Below are positions 1 through 10,966 of a stretch of DNA of 64,000 nucleotides, piece after piece (positions within the stretch are counted from its first letter, which is position 1; every line of letters starts with the position of its first letter). The position numbers were made by a program, and so were the translations under genes. The DNA comes from Orientallactaga sibirica (taxonomy: Eukaryota > Chordata > Mammalia > Rodentia > Dipodidae), in the NCBI GenBank assembly GCA_036365145.1, contig JAEOAD010000018.1:11452501-11516500 (forward strand). Reading direction: 5' to 3'. The notes beneath the pieces are model-generated. The model saw only the letters and a program-made list of their open reading frames with translations, was not told the origin of the DNA and did not search any database.

Positions 1-2856
1 TTTTAACTTCTTCAATCACTGAGAAATGGGCAGGACTGCTTCCAATAGCTTCATTATGCCTGCTCCCAAATATGGCTCTCTTAATCTCTCAGGTCTCTAG
101 AGTGTCCCAAGCTCCTTACATCAGCTTTGTCCACTTTAGCTTAGACCTTAACAAACAATGTTGGAAGGCTTGACACACATACATTATACACCTTTGTGTT
201 TTTCCATATTCAAAGATCTTGCTAGTTGCAGATGTTTATTGACTTGCTGGTATTGTTACTTGTGTCAGAAAATCCAACATTTGACTCCTAAAGTTTTCTC
301 CTATCTGTTTTTCAGGGGAGATTATTTTTTTACCTTCAAAGCCATCATTTTCTGGATGCCTGAGTAAAAATTTCTGAAAGCAGGTTTATTTATGCTGAAA
401 GAACTTGACTAAGCTGAGTTGGAAAACCTTGCCTCCAAAATACAGATGCATCTATATTTATGAGCATCTTTTCTTCTTCTTTTCTAAGAGGTCTGGGGCA
501 AAAGAAATAATAGTTGAAGGGTTTCATTCATTGGGGTTTTGGTTGATGTCAGAGAAGTTAGTGCTAGTCACCCCAGGGAGTGATGTGTCAGCCATCTGGA
601 AAATATCAATATCATAACTAAAGTATATTGTCAGAAAAGTCATTTTCTTAGCAGAGATGTGAAGGCTTAGATATATGTATGCTTATAGTAAGTTGAATTT
701 TATAAAAAATGTATTTATGCGGGTGTAATAGGATGCATGGTAAGGTGGCATTTTTATTAAGAAGTGAATATGAAAAGTATATTGAAGCAACACCCTGTAT
801 ATAAAGTACTCAGGCATGACTTGACTTTGGAATGAATGTGCAATTATCTTTAAAAATATCCCATGATTCTACATGGCTTTTCCTCACTTTGTAGAGGTTT
901 GGGGGTAATTAGTGTATTTATATGAAGATCGTAAATCCTTCAGAAAGGGATAAAAGAGAGACACCAACCCCTGCTACCAAATGGTAAAACTGGAAAATGT
1001 GATACCCTAACTGTGGTGATCTTGACCAAGGGACAATGACAGAAGGTATCACTCAGATCCCAAAGAGGAATTGCCACCAGGGAGAATAGATTCTGGCAGG
1101 GATATAAGCTTTACCAAGCAATCTCAGCAAAATCTGGAGCACTTGGGCCTGAATTCACAAGACTCAGAGGCAGTATGAAGGACAGAAACCATTTGGCTTG
1201 CTACGGTGAAGAACTTAGACATTCCATGATTCCTTAGGGGCCATCCAAGGAGGTGAGCAGGGCAGTGGCTTGGAGCTTGGCTTCTCAGCTAGTAAACTCA
1301 TTAATAACTGGTGTGAAGGAGTAGGCATGCATATATATGAGCAGCAAGGAGAGAGGTGGGGAACCATGTTGACAGGGTCCAGAGGAGAGGAAAGGGGGCC
1401 TGGATGCATCAGTGATAAAGGAAAAGATGCAAGAAGTAGGAAGTGACATTGTTATAACTTGGTAACTGATTGACTCAGCGGGAAGAGTGGTTAATTTGTT
1501 TGCTATGTGTGTTGTTTCTTATTGCCATAAATAGTAAGGATTAGACTATTATTACCTTCCTGGTTCCACTTGTGTTGGTTGTTGGTCTCTAAAACGAAAA
1601 TTATGAAGATGAAGCTTTGATCAGCTTCAATGACTGTCATAATGACTGTGGTTAACATTTGGAGTTTACTGAGTGAAGTCATTGTTTTAGTTTGCATAAT
1701 TGGCTTTTGGATATGCAAAGATCCAATTACATTAAAAGCTAGATACCAATTAGTATAGAGGAACAATTATTGAGACATTGCCATGACATTAAAAGGAACA
1801 AATGTCTGACTGGAGAGTTTGCCAAGATGTCCATTGAGTTAATTCTGGCTGCCACAGAGCTATGGAAGGAGAACAAAAAGAGCAGCAGAAGGCATATAGT
1901 CTTAGACAAATATATATCTGCAGGTTGGATGAATAGAGGGCATGTCTTCTTGTTTTTTAACTAAAATTCTGAAAATTAGAAAAATATCAAAAATTACTTA
2001 AGAAAGAAAGTAATGTATATGGTAAAAGGAAAAACTAACCCAAACCATAACCTCTTACTGGCCAACACTCTAGGAGTGTGACACTGTTAACATACTAGTA
2101 GGGTTTTTGCCAGACAAAGGTGTCCTTAAAAAGATTCTGTTCATTGTTCAGAACTTACAGCATTGGGTTTCATCAAGGAAACACTAGCTAATCCTATTAT
2201 TAATCTGAAAACATCTACTGAATAGCAAAGCTTACTAGTTAGCTGAATGTGGCTGGTAAGAGATGTGATTGTACTAAGGCAGCAGACAGTGGGAATAATA
2301 AAACAAGAGCAGAATGGGATGCCAAGAGGAGGTAGAGATGGAACACAAAAGGAGGTGCCAAGGCAGGAAACAGGCAGCATGTAATTAAGTTCACCTTTTC
2401 TGCTTTCATGTTTCCATGCTCACCCTTGCTCATCACCCTAGCCCTGTACTAAATCTTTCTCCCAAAGGTCAACAGGGGGCCACATGACATAGTATTTGAT
2501 GACTTCTCCCATTTAGCTACTTGAACTGCTGTTGTTGTTTGACATATCTGCCTCCTTCATGAGTCTTTCCCTTTGTATGGCTTGGTGACAAAGAGCTCTA
2601 GCTTTTAAACCTCCACACCTGCTCTTGTCCTCTAAACTATACTGTTTCCCTCTTTTCTTTTTCTGCTCCTCTTTCCTCTGTGATACTGGATACTCAGTTC
2701 TCTTCTAGGGCTTCAAAAGTGGTCATTATAAGAGAGAATATGAAATATTATAGATATAGAGACAAAAATAAATATATGGGGCCTTGGCTTTCTCTGGAAT
2801 TCTAATTTTTCATTTTCTATTATCTTCTAGACATGTGCCATTTATGTTTCAAACCT
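1..2856. other. Unique-looking DNA, no gene seen
   Basis: No recognisable SINE, L1 or LTR body. Open frames on both strands are under 90 codons with no similarity I recognise. No exon with paired splice sites stands out, though ancient repeats too decayed to see by eye may be present. A TGACTCAGC (AP-1/NF-E2-like) word lies near 1470 but has no supporting context. Confidence 0.5.
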
Positions 2857-3130
2857 GTCATGATGGTTCATCTTCACTGTCAGCTTGACTGGATTTAGAA
2901 TCACCTGAGAAACAAAACTCTGGGCCTGTCTCTGAGAGAGCTTCCAGAGAGACATAACTGAGGAGGAAGCACCTGAATATTGGCAGCTCTATACCATGGA
3001 GTAGAGTCCTGGATAAATACAAAAGGAAGGAGAAAGTGTACTGAGCATCAGCATTGAGCTCTCTGCTTCCTGGTTGTGCTTGCGAATGACCAGACACCTC
3101 CTATTCCTGCCACCATTCTTACTCTGCGAC
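2857..3130 (+). mobile_element. Degraded LTR remnant, ERVL/MaLR-like
   Basis: Begins with TGTCATGATGGTTCATCTTC and continues with the 'cactgtcagcttgactgg ... agaatcacctgag ... ctctctgcttcctg' pattern of rodent LTRs. The 3' end is unclear and no target-site duplication was found. Family assignment is from memory of similar rodent LTRs. Confidence 0.45.
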
Positions 3131-3177
3131 TTGAATGTTCAGTAGGTTATCATAATGTATGAAGACCAAGCAAAGGT

Positions 3178-3515
3178 ATTTTTCACATGTGTATGTGAGT
3201 GCATGTTTATGCATGTTTATATGCATGTGGGAACACGTGTGTATCTGAAATGCAGGTGTGTAGGTCAGAGGGTCATATCATACATCTTTTTCAATTGCTC
3301 TCCATCTTATTTTTGATCCAGAGTCTCCAATTGAACCCTGAGCTCACTAATACAACTAGATAGGCTCCAGGTATCCTTTTATCTTTGCCTCCCAGCAGTG
3401 AATTACAGTTGTGTGTCAACATGCTCAGCATTTATTGTGGGTGCTAGGGATCTGAATTCCAGTCCTCATGCTGCAAAAAGCACTTTGCCCTCTAAGCCAT
3501 TTCCCTAGGTCACCT
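3178..3515 (-). repeat. B3-type (B2-superfamily) SINE, diverged
   Basis: Reverse-strand B3 layout: a GT/CATG-rich head (gtatgtgagtgcatg), 'ccatctta', 'gatccagagtctcc', 'gcctcccagcagtg', then the tRNA-like end 'gggtgctagggatctgaattc ... ctaagccatttcccta'. It is strongly diverged and so old. Confidence 0.6.
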
Positions 3516-3538
3516 CCTCAAACAAGGATCATGATTCC

Positions 3539-3998
3539 TATTGTAGTTACCTTCTCACCTGATCAGAAGCAGGTTATGGGAGGAAAGGGTTTATTTAAGG
3601 ATTATAGGGTTTTTTTTTTTTTCCCCCTGAGATAGGGTCTCACTCTAGCCAGGCTGACCTGCAATTCACTATGTAGCCTCAGGGTGGCCTCGAACTCACA
3701 TAGTTCCTCCTACCTTTGCCTCCCAAGTGCTGGGATTAAAGGTGTGTGCCACCATGCCCGACTCAGGATTATAGTTTTGAGGGGAAACTTCATCATGGTG
3801 AGGAATCTGGCTTACTTTCTTATATATCAGCAGCAGAAAGAGAATGAACAATCATATTCTGAACACACAGTAGGCTATATTCCAGTTATGCTCCCACAGA
3901 CACCTCCTCCAGCAGTAATCTACCTGTTTGAGACAAAGTAGGAAGCTGAACCAAAAATTCCTGAAGCTATGGGGAACATTCACATTGAAACCACCACA
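3539..3998 (-). repeat. 3' LTR of the 3539-8247 provirus, split by a B1
   Basis: Matches the LTR at 7190-8247: 'gttaccttctca', 'gaccagaagcag.ttatg.gaggaaagggttta', 'gaacacacagtaggcta', 'cacctcctccagcag'. It ends ...ACCACA at 3998. A B1 copy with its own 10-bp duplication sits at 3608-3764. On the minus strand it contains a TAAATAAAC polyadenylation-type word. Confidence 0.75.
3608..3764 (-). repeat. B1 SINE, minus, with 10-bp TSD
   Basis: A poly(T) run is followed by 'gagatagggtctcactctagcc ... ctatgtagcc ... gtgctgggattaaaggtgtgtgcc', the reverse complement of B1. The direct repeat AGGATTATAG flanks it at 3598-3607 and 3765-3774. It lies inside a MaLR LTR and is therefore younger. Confidence 0.95.
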
Positions 3999-4069
3999 TT
4001 CTACCCCTGGCCCTCATCAATTCATGATCATCTCACAATGCAAAATGCACTCAGTCCAGCTTCAAAAAG

Positions 4070-5222
4070 ACTAACTTCAATCTTCTCCTGTTTCTCTCTG
4101 TATCACTCCCTCTTCTCTCTCTTCTCTCTTTCTTTTTCATATTACCTATATTTTATCTTCCTTCTTTTCCCTTGGCACTGACCTGTAACTCCCAATACCA
4201 GCATGTAGTTAACATCCACAAGGAGCTGTTGATCAGTGAGACCTACAAGATTTCGCAAAAGAAGACAGATTTCTGTCAGAGTACCTGATGACTCACCAAA
4301 GGTTATTATTAAGACCCTACTGCTGAAGACATCATATGCTGTCCAGATGGAACATGGAGAGACCTGGATGGAATCTGGAAGAGAGTCAGTCCCCAGACAG
4401 TTAGCTTATCTAGTGCCAGAAGGCACTAAATAGATGACTGGGGGAAAATGACCAACATCTGTCTAAGCAACGCATGGTCTAATCTACCCAGCAGCAAACA
4501 ACCTGACATGATGCTCACACAAGTGCAGTAGTGGCACAAAGGCAGGGCGGGTTACCAACTGCTCTAGATTTGGCTAATGGATCCACTCAGTGGAATGGAA
4601 CCCATACATGGAAACAGGCAACAAGTCAGAACCATATCCAAAAACAAGCCCGTTCTCCAATATCAAGTTCCTACCAATAGCACACCTATTAAATTCTCTC
4701 TCAAAAAAGGTTATCCATGTATCTTGTACTGACTCCACTCTCTGTTGGAGAATCTGCTTCTCTCTTTCAGATGGACACATATCCTGAGAGAATCAACCCA
4801 TTGCACCACAACAGGGCACCAGATGAAGACATTGAGTTATAGGGGAAAGAGTCTTGCTTTATTGGTGAACATGGTACCAGCACAAGGGCAAAGGAGATAG
4901 ACACAAAGAACTCTCAACCCCTACCAAATCAGATATCCAGAGACACAGAGACTCACAAAACCTCGTCACTGAAATAGACCTAAAATGAACCCAACATGGC
5001 TCAAGGAAACTCGCAGAAGAGGGGGGGGAAAGATTGTTAGAGCCATGAGTTGGGTCATTATACACAGAGTCATTGCCTCTCCCACATAACTTATGGCTAC
5101 CCCACATAAGGCAAGACCCACATTACCCATGGGGGGAGGACAGGGAGAAAGCTAACGATGGTACCATCATGGCTGTATACATACTATATACATAACTAAT
5201 AAAAAATATATTAAAAAGAAAA
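4070..5222 (+). mobile_element. 5'-truncated L1: 3' UTR only
   Basis: Collinear with the 3' UTR of L1-B (37510-38630). Shared landmarks are the CT-rich start, 'cccttggcactg.cctgtaactccca', 'acaagatttc.caaaagaag', 'gtgccagaagg', 'ccaacatggctca.gg' and the terminal 'cataactaataaaa'. It is inserted in an A-rich spot of the MaLR internal region ('cttcaaaaag ... gaaaaaagtccc'). All open frames here are antisense or chance frames of this non-coding tail. Confidence 0.85.
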
Positions 5223-5690
5223 AAGTCCCTACTGTCTGCCAATTTTAACACTGTTCAAAAGTCAAAAGTATCCTTTGAGATTCAAGACATTTAACTGTGA
5301 GCCCCATGAATTCAAAACATAAGCTACATACTTCTAACACATATGGCACAGAGATTAAACATTCCCATTGCAAAAGAAAAGGCACGATAAAGCAAGACTG
5401 GACCAATTCAAAATTAATAACCAGCAGGCAAACATCTAGCATCTGCTGTTTCATGTTTCACCTGAGACCCATGATAAAGTCCTTTGATTCCAAAAGATCA
5501 GCATGTTTTTACCCCATTGCTGTCTGCTTGCTTTCTGGGAAGACCTTCCCAAGCTAGAGGTAGCAGCTTTCCCTAACAGCTTTCCTACATTCTTGGTTTC
5601 TCCAAACCCTGGGGTTTCCATTACAACCCACATCTCATCTTCATAGCTCCATACACTGGCCTTATAGGGACTCCATATTGGGATCTTTTT

Positions 5691-6356
5691 CCTTTTTTTT
5701 TTCTGGAAAACTTCCATAATTATAGACAATAAACCATGGTAATTTCTCCCCCCCCCACATTCCTCTTCTCAATTGCACTCTCCATCCTATCCCCTCCCCC
5801 TCTCAATCAGTCTTTCTTTTATTTTGATGTCATCATCTCTTCTCCCATTATACTGGTCTTGTATAGGTAGTGCCAGGCACTGTGAGGTCATGGATATCCA
5901 GGCCATTTTTTGTCTGGAAGAGTGCATTGTAAGCGGTCCTACCTTTCTTTTGGCTCTTACATTCTTTCTGCCACCTCTTCCACAATGGACCTTGAGCCTT
6001 GGAAGGTGTGATAAAGATGTTTCAGTGTTGAACACTTCTCTGTTACTTCTTCTCAGCACTATGGTGTTTTCTGAGTCATCCCAATGTCATCTCCATCTGA
6101 TAAGAGAAGCTTCTCTAACCAAAAGTGAGAGTAGCATTAATACATGGGTATGAACATTAAGAGAAGAGCTTACTGGGCACTTTGGTGAGCATAGTATACA
6201 CATTTAGCCAGACACCAGCAGACATTACACACCTAGGGCTCATAACTACCCATGTTGTAGGTTTTCAGTATCAGGAATATATTCCCTCCTATGGAGCAGG
6301 CTCCAGTCCAATTAGAGAGCAGTTGGTTTCCCCCATAACAGACATGCCACTATTCA
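5691..6356 (-). mobile_element. 5'-truncated L1 tail, minus strand
   Basis: Reverse complement of the L1-A 3' UTR (23880-24600): 'cttccataattatagacaataaacc', 'tctcaatcagtct', 'ggtcatggatatccaggcca', 'ggttttcagtatcagg'. A degraded duplication (CCATATTGGGATCTTTT at 5673-5689, CCATACAGGGATTTT at 6357-6371) marks its ends. The 126-codon plus frame at 5773-6153 is antisense to this tail and is not a gene. Confidence 0.85.
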
Positions 6357-6444
6357 CCATACAGGGATTTTAACCCTGCTTCACATCATCACATCTTAGT
6401 GACTCCTGGAACCAGATGCCCTTCATGACCCTCTTTCTTGCATT

Positions 6445-6654
6445 TTAAAAACTATGTATTTATTTATTTTAGACAGTGAATAAGCGGAAGATGGAGAAAA
6501 AGAGAATTAGTACACCAGGGCCTCTAGATACTACAAACAATCTCTAGATGCATGGGCCACCTTGTTCATCTGGCTTACATGGGTACTAGGTAATTATACC
6601 TGGGTCCTTAGGCTTTTCAGGAAGTGCCTTTATCACTAAGCCATCTCTCCAGCT
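6445..6654 (-). repeat. tRNA-derived SINE, minus
   Basis: Reverse-strand head 'cactaagccatctctccagc' and body 'ccagggcctctagata ... catctggcttacatggg'. Duplication CTCTTTCTTGCATT / CTCTTTCCTGCATT at 6431-6444 and 6655-6668, one mismatch. Confidence 0.9.
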
Positions 6655-6677
6655 CTCTTTCCTGCATTACTTCTAAA

Positions 6678-6697
6678 AATTTTGTGTTTATTTATTT

Positions 6698-6759
<62 letters not shown>

Positions 6760-6908
6760 GGGCCTCCAGCCACTGCAAACTAACTTCAGATGCATGTACC
6801 ACCTTGTGCGTCTGGCTTACGTGTGTACTGGGGAATCGAGCCTCAGACTGGGGTCCTTAGGCTTCACAAACAAGTGCTTAACCACTAAGCAATCTCTCCA
6901 GCCTTGGT
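6678..6908 (-). repeat. tRNA-derived SINE, minus, with (GA)n tail
   Basis: Full reverse-strand SINE with an uninterrupted GA microsatellite near 6699-6747 from expansion of its CT-rich region. Flanked by ATTACTTCTAAA / ATTACTTTTAAA (about 6666-6677 and 6910-6921). It abuts the SINE at 6445 in the same orientation. Confidence 0.9.
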
Positions 6909-7473
6909 TCATTACTTTTAAATTCAACCTTGCTCAAATTCTTGGGGCATAGGCAGAATACCACCAGCTTTTTGCAGTATCCCAGTTCCAACAAAGTTCT
7001 TTCCTTCCACTGTGACAAGCCTTTACATTTACCTCTCTCTGAATTTAGAATTTTCAACTCTCACCAGAATAACACATCAATCTCTGCTTACAATACTGGA
7101 AGACTTCACCAGTCCAAATCCTTTTATATTCCTTCTTTAACAGTCAAATTCATTACAGGAATGACCCCACTATTGGTACCAATTTTCTCTGTTGCAGTTA
7201 CCTTCTCATTGCTGGGATAAAACACCTGACCAGAAGCAGATTATGAGAGGAAAGGGTTTATTTCAGGCTTGCAGTATGTAGGGGAAGCTTCATCAAGGTG
7301 GAGGCAGCTGGCTCACTTCATCATACATTCACAGCAGAGAGTGAACAATGAGATCTCAAGCAGGATCTGAACACACAGTAGGCTAGACTCAAGATTTGCT
7401 CCCAATGACACACCTCCTCCAGCAGGGCTCTGCCTGTTGGGGCCAAGTAGGAAGATTACTCAAAAATACCTTA

Positions 7474-7690
7474 GGCTGGGGATGGCAAAATGGCTTAGCA
7501 ATTAAGGCATTTGCCTATGAAGCTTAAGGACCCTGGTTTGAATTCCCAGAACCCATGTAAGCCAGATGCACAAGGGGCGCATGCATCTGGAGTTTGTTTG
7601 CAGTGGCTGGAGGCCCTATTGCACCCATTCTCTCTTTCTGCCTCTTCCTCTCTCACTCTTAAATAAATAAATAAATAAATAAATACATAA
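7474..7690 (+). repeat. tRNA-derived SINE, plus
   Basis: Head 'aaaatggcttagcaattaagg' (A box), then 'ggtttgaattccca' (B box), 'gtaagccagatgcacaagg', a CT-rich stretch and an (AAAT)n tail. Inserted at a 'caaaaatacc' site in the LTR. A minus SINE later landed in its tail. Confidence 0.92.
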
Positions 7691-7694
7691 ATGA

Positions 7695-7957
7695 AAATTT
7701 TTTTTGGAGAGATACAGCGAGAGACAAGAGAGAGGGAGAGGAAGACAGATAGAGATGGGCGTGCCAGCAGCCTCTCAGCTGCTGCGAGCAAAATTCAAAT
7801 GCATGCACCCCCTTATGGTCAAGTGCGGCATTGTGCCCTTGCGTCACTTTGCATCTGGCTAAACGTGGGACCCAGAGAATGGAACCACTGGAGATTGGAA
7901 CCAGCATTCTTAGGCTTAGGAGGCAGCACCTTAACCGCTAAGCCATCTCTCCAGCCC
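7695..7957 (-). repeat. tRNA-derived SINE, long subtype, minus
   Basis: Ends in 'taagccatctctccagccc'. It carries the extra middle 'gtcaagtgcggcattgtgcccttgcg', absent from short copies, and the signature 'cagcagcctctcagctgctg'. Confidence 0.9.
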
Positions 7958-7989
7958 TAAAATATTTTTTTTAAAAAAATACCTGAGGC

Positions 7990-8202
7990 TGGGCTGGAGG
8001 GATGGCTTAGCGATTAAGGCATTTGCCTGCAAAGCCAAAAGACCCTGGTTTGATTGCCCAGGACCCACGTAAGCCAGATGCACAAGGTGGCGCATGCATT
8101 TGGAGTTTATTTGCAGTGGCTGGAGGCCCTTCCATGCCCATTCTCTCTCTCTTTCTCTGACTCTCTCTAGTAAATAAAACTTTAAAAATACTAAAAATTT
8201 AA
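7990..8202 (+). repeat. tRNA-derived SINE, plus
   Basis: Near-consensus head 'gggctggagggatggcttagcgattaagg' and body 'gcgcatgcatttggagttt'. Flanked by AAAAATACCTGAGGCT at about 7975-7989 and 8203-8217, the same target already duplicated by the SINE at 7474. Confidence 0.92.
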
Positions 8203-8252
8203 AAAATACCTGAGGCTATGGGGGACTTTAACATTCAAACCATTACAGTTCC

Positions 8253-8852
8253 TTGGTCCAATATTCCCTATCAACTACCCACCTGTCCATAACACAAACC
8301 TCAGAATATTCTTAATTTTTTTATTCTACTCCATATCAAATCCAATATGAGTATCCCTAAAGCCTCACCTTATCATGTGTCTGGAATGTCTAACAATCCA
8401 CACTAGTCCACATTATCATCTACTCTTGCTGGATTCCTGGTCTCTGTCCACCCATCTTGCCATTCAGCTAAACAAGTCCTTAGCCTGGCTCACCAGCTCA
8501 TGAGAACCTTTAGGACTATTTTTTTTTTGGCAGTGTTTCTGGGCTCATTTTCAGTTACCTTCCTTTTACTGACTCTACTCTGCCTGGACAGTCCTGCTTA
8601 TTAAACAGTCTTGCTTCCTGAACTCACTAGTAGGCATGCTGACAGGGATTTCTATTGCTGTTCTGTCTGCCTTGAAAGTCTTCTTTGGGAACTTTTTGTT
8701 ATTCACTATTTCATTTCCTTCTAGCATATGCTAAGTACTCACTTTTGGAAAGAGTCCTCCTCTGACTGCCCTACCTAAAAATTTGCCTCCATGATCCACT
8801 GCCCTTCTCCTCTGATTTGTTTCCCCTTTATCATATGAGCTGTAACATTTTT
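8253..8852 (+). other. No gene; possibly L2-like relic
   Basis: No gene or young repeat. The part from about 8560 ('tgctaagtactcacttttggaaag...gactgccctacc') resembles sequence upstream of an L2 3' end and may join the L2-like end at 9125-9265 across the SINE at 8853. Homology to L2 is from memory. Confidence 0.3.
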
Positions 8853-9087
8853 TTTTTTTTTTTTTTTTGGAGAGAGAGGGAGAAGAAGACAGATAGAGAA
8901 TGGGTGTGCCAGCAGCCTCTCAGTTGCTGTGAATGAACTCCAGATGCATGTGCCCCCTTGTGGGCAAGTGTGGCATTGCGCCCTTGTGTCACTTTGCATC
9001 TGGCTAAATGTGGGACCTGGAGATTGGAACCCCTGTTCTTAGGCTTAGCAGGCAGGCGCCTTAACAGCTCAGCCATCTCTCCAGCCC
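8853..9087 (-). repeat. tRNA-derived SINE, long subtype, minus
   Basis: Poly(T), then 'ggagagagagggagaagaagacagatag', 'gccagcagcctctcagttgctg', 'gggcaagtgtggcattgcg', and the tRNA-like end 'cagccatctctccagccc'. Duplication AGCTGTAACATTTTT near 8838 and 9089. Confidence 0.95.
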
Positions 9088-9124
9088 AAGCTGTAACATT
9101 TTTATGCACTCTCTTTTATGATCC

Positions 9125-9265
9125 TCTCTTTTCAGTAGTATATAAGCTCCCTGAGGGTCACATCTTTGTTTATCATGTTCTTTGCTACACGTGGCATCTG
9201 GAATGGCTCCTGGAAGCTATTAAAGCCCAGTTAGTGTTTGCTGATTTGCTGAGTGAATGAAATGC
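9125..9265 (+). repeat. L2-like LINE 3' end
   Basis: The sequence 'tataagctccctgagggtcacatctttgtttatc ... gctgatttgctgagtgaatga' has the arrangement of an L2 3' end (tag-taagctc-gagggcaggg ... ttgaatgaatga). Ancient and diverged. Confidence 0.5.
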
Positions 9266-9429
9266 TCTAGAAGTTGCAGCAATGAGTCATACCTGATTCA
9301 CCACTTGAGCTCGTTAGTATGTCTAGTCATTAAGCTCTGTTGAGTCTTCCTTGTGTTTACAGGTAACATTTATTGAGTGTGAAATGTCTTGCAGTATGTT
9401 TGTCATAGAGCTACTTATTTCCCACAAGT

Positions 9430-9985
9430 GCTGTATCAGATGAGGGAATTAATTCAATCTGAATTCTGTAAACTCTCAGGCACTATGCAAATGCCATTTA
9501 CCTTCCACTGCAGTGACCCTAATTAACCCTACTTCTACTTCCAGCTCATATAGGAGCATCCAACCAATCTTTTTGCTTTCAGACTCTCCCCAGATAATAT
9601 ATTCTGCACCCTGCTGCTCATTTAATCTTCTTAAAGCATTGTCGTAATTATGTTCCTTACCCACTCAAAAACTTTGATTGCTTTCCAATTTCTGACCAAA
9701 TGATCCACCAACTCCTTGGCTCACATCCAGCACCATCTCCACCTTAGCTACACACTGCCTCTGCACTGTTTCCACTCTTCCCAGCAAAGCCTTGTTTGGA
9801 AGTCACTCATCTGGCATAATGGCCTCTTCTTGAGCACAGTCTCCTCTGTTTTCTTGATCCTTGTGCATGTTCTTTCTGTAACTGCTGCTCCTTACCTACT
9901 TTATTCTTTTAAAAAATCACCCCTTATAGCCTTAGAGCAAATAATCTATAACACCACATTCCTCTGTTTTCCCCCTTTACCTTCA
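9430..9985 (+). repeat. L2-like or MIR-like ancient repeat
   Basis: Pyrimidine-rich text such as 'gattgctttccaatttctgaccaa.tgatccaccaactccttggc' and 'ccaccttagctacac' recalls the L2 3' region ('ccattgcctacaggataaagtccaaactcctt'). The 134-codon plus frame at 9716-10120 falls in it and in a B1, so I do not call a gene. Confidence 0.35.
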
Positions 9986-9990
9986 GTTGG

Positions 9991-10098
9991 TTTCTTTGAG
10001 ACAGCGTCTTATACAGTGAAGTTGTCCTTGAATTCATGGTGCTCCTATCTCCATCTCCTGAGGGTTAAGATTACAGGTGGGAGCCACCATGCTGGGTT
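9991..10098 (-). repeat. Old B1 SINE, minus
   Basis: 'tttctttgagacagcgtctta ... gtccttgaattcatgg ... atctcctgagggttaagattacaggtgggagccaccatgc' is a diverged reverse B1. Confidence 0.7.
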
Positions 10099-10119
10099 GG
10101 ATTTCTTCACTTCTAAGTG

Positions 10120-10574
10120 ATCTTTCTCCACTTTATTTTTAAGACATTTTCTTTCTATTGAGGGAGTACTCTTTTCCTTCCTCTTTCCTTTCCTTAGAAT
10201 AAAAAGAAAAAAAAATAGATGAAAATGATTCTTTTGGCTCTGTCTCCTATTTCACTATTCTGATTGGTAAAACTCTAGCATTCATTTATCTCTCTATTCA
10301 GAAGAGGCCATATAGGTCTTTTTGAAATTCTCTGATCAACACCACACATGCATTCATGGCTCCTGCCTCTACATGGAAGGGTTATAGGAATAGGTTCTGG
10401 TCTTACTGCATATGGCAATGTGTTCTTCTGGCTTTCTGGTGGAGAGAAGTAGAAGGGAAGCCTAATTTTACTACAGGATAAACTTCATCCTCCAATCCAG
10501 CCTTTCTAAAACAACGTGGCTGATATTGACGTTCATGGATCTATCTTTTGCTTGTTTATTTTATTTATTTGTTT
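10120..10574. other. No gene or clear repeat
   Basis: AT-rich sequence with an A-run near 10200. Nothing recognisable. Confidence 0.4.
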
Positions 10575-10950
10575 GTGTTTACTTGTGTGTGTGTGTGGTA
10601 TGTGTTTTATGGTTTGTGTATGTGTGGTATATGCATTTGTGTGAAGATGTGCATGCTCCACATACATGCAAGTGGAAACTAGAGGAGAACATTATTGGGC
10701 ATTCTTCTTCTGTCATTCATCCACATGTTTTCTTGAGACATAGTCTCTCTTTGATTCTGGACTTGTTTTTATGAATTCCAATAATCTCTAGTCTCTGCTT
10801 CCAACAGGAACTGGGGTTACAGACATATTTGGCCATGTCCATCTGTTATGTGGGTGCTGGGGAATCAAACTCAGAGTAAATCTGGTTCTCTTGTGTCTTC
10901 TTTCTTGTGGAGCAAGCATTATTACCCACTGAGCCACTTATCAGTCCCTG
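10575..10950 (-). repeat. B3-type SINE, minus
   Basis: Starts with a (GT)n-rich head at 10578-10600, then 'ttcttgagacatagtctct', 'ctctgcttcca', 'gttatgtgggtgctggggaatcaaactcagag' and the tRNA-like end 'ccactgagccacttatcagtcc'. Confidence 0.6.
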
Positions 10951-10966
10951 TTTATTTATTCATTTT

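Larger units (their letters stand above)
3539..8247 (-). mobile_element. MaLR-type ERV provirus, minus strand, heavily nested
   Basis: Two related LTRs (3539-3998 and 7190-8247, each containing later SINEs) flank an internal region. Read on the minus strand, the right LTR is 5' and is followed at once by a TTGGTACCAATAGTGGGGT primer-site-like sequence, typical of MaLR leaders. The flanking 5-mers ATTCC (3534-3538) and GTTCC (8248-8252) match at 4 of 5 bases, an aged 5-bp target-site duplication. Internal sequence survives at 3999-4069, 5223-5690, 6357-6444 and 6909-7189. The rest is later insertions: two L1 tails, one B1 and five tRNA SINEs. No gag/pol frame is recognisable, as expected for MaLRs. 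Confidence 0.75.
7190..8247 (-). repeat. 5' LTR of the 3539-8247 provirus, carrying three SINEs
   Basis: Starts TGTTGCAGTTACC and ends CCATTACA. LTR sequence is 7190-7473 and 8203-8247. Between these lie a plus SINE, a minus SINE in its tail, and a second plus SINE separated by a repeat of the target sequence. Confidence 0.75.

Noticed and set aside
1470..1478. TGACTCAGC AP-1/NF-E2-type site
   Set aside because: A 9-base word is expected by chance in 64 kb and nothing around it suggests a promoter.
5773..6153. 126-codon plus frame with membrane-like text
   Set aside because: It is the antisense of an L1 3' UTR tail. Hydrophobicity comes from pyrimidine-rich DNA.
7990..8060. tRNA-like A and B boxes as a tRNA gene
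   Set aside because: These are SINE heads. The sequence lacks a cloverleaf fold and the copies have SINE bodies and tails.
9716..10120. 134-codon plus frame
   Set aside because: Spans L2-like and B1 relics; no domain or splice context.
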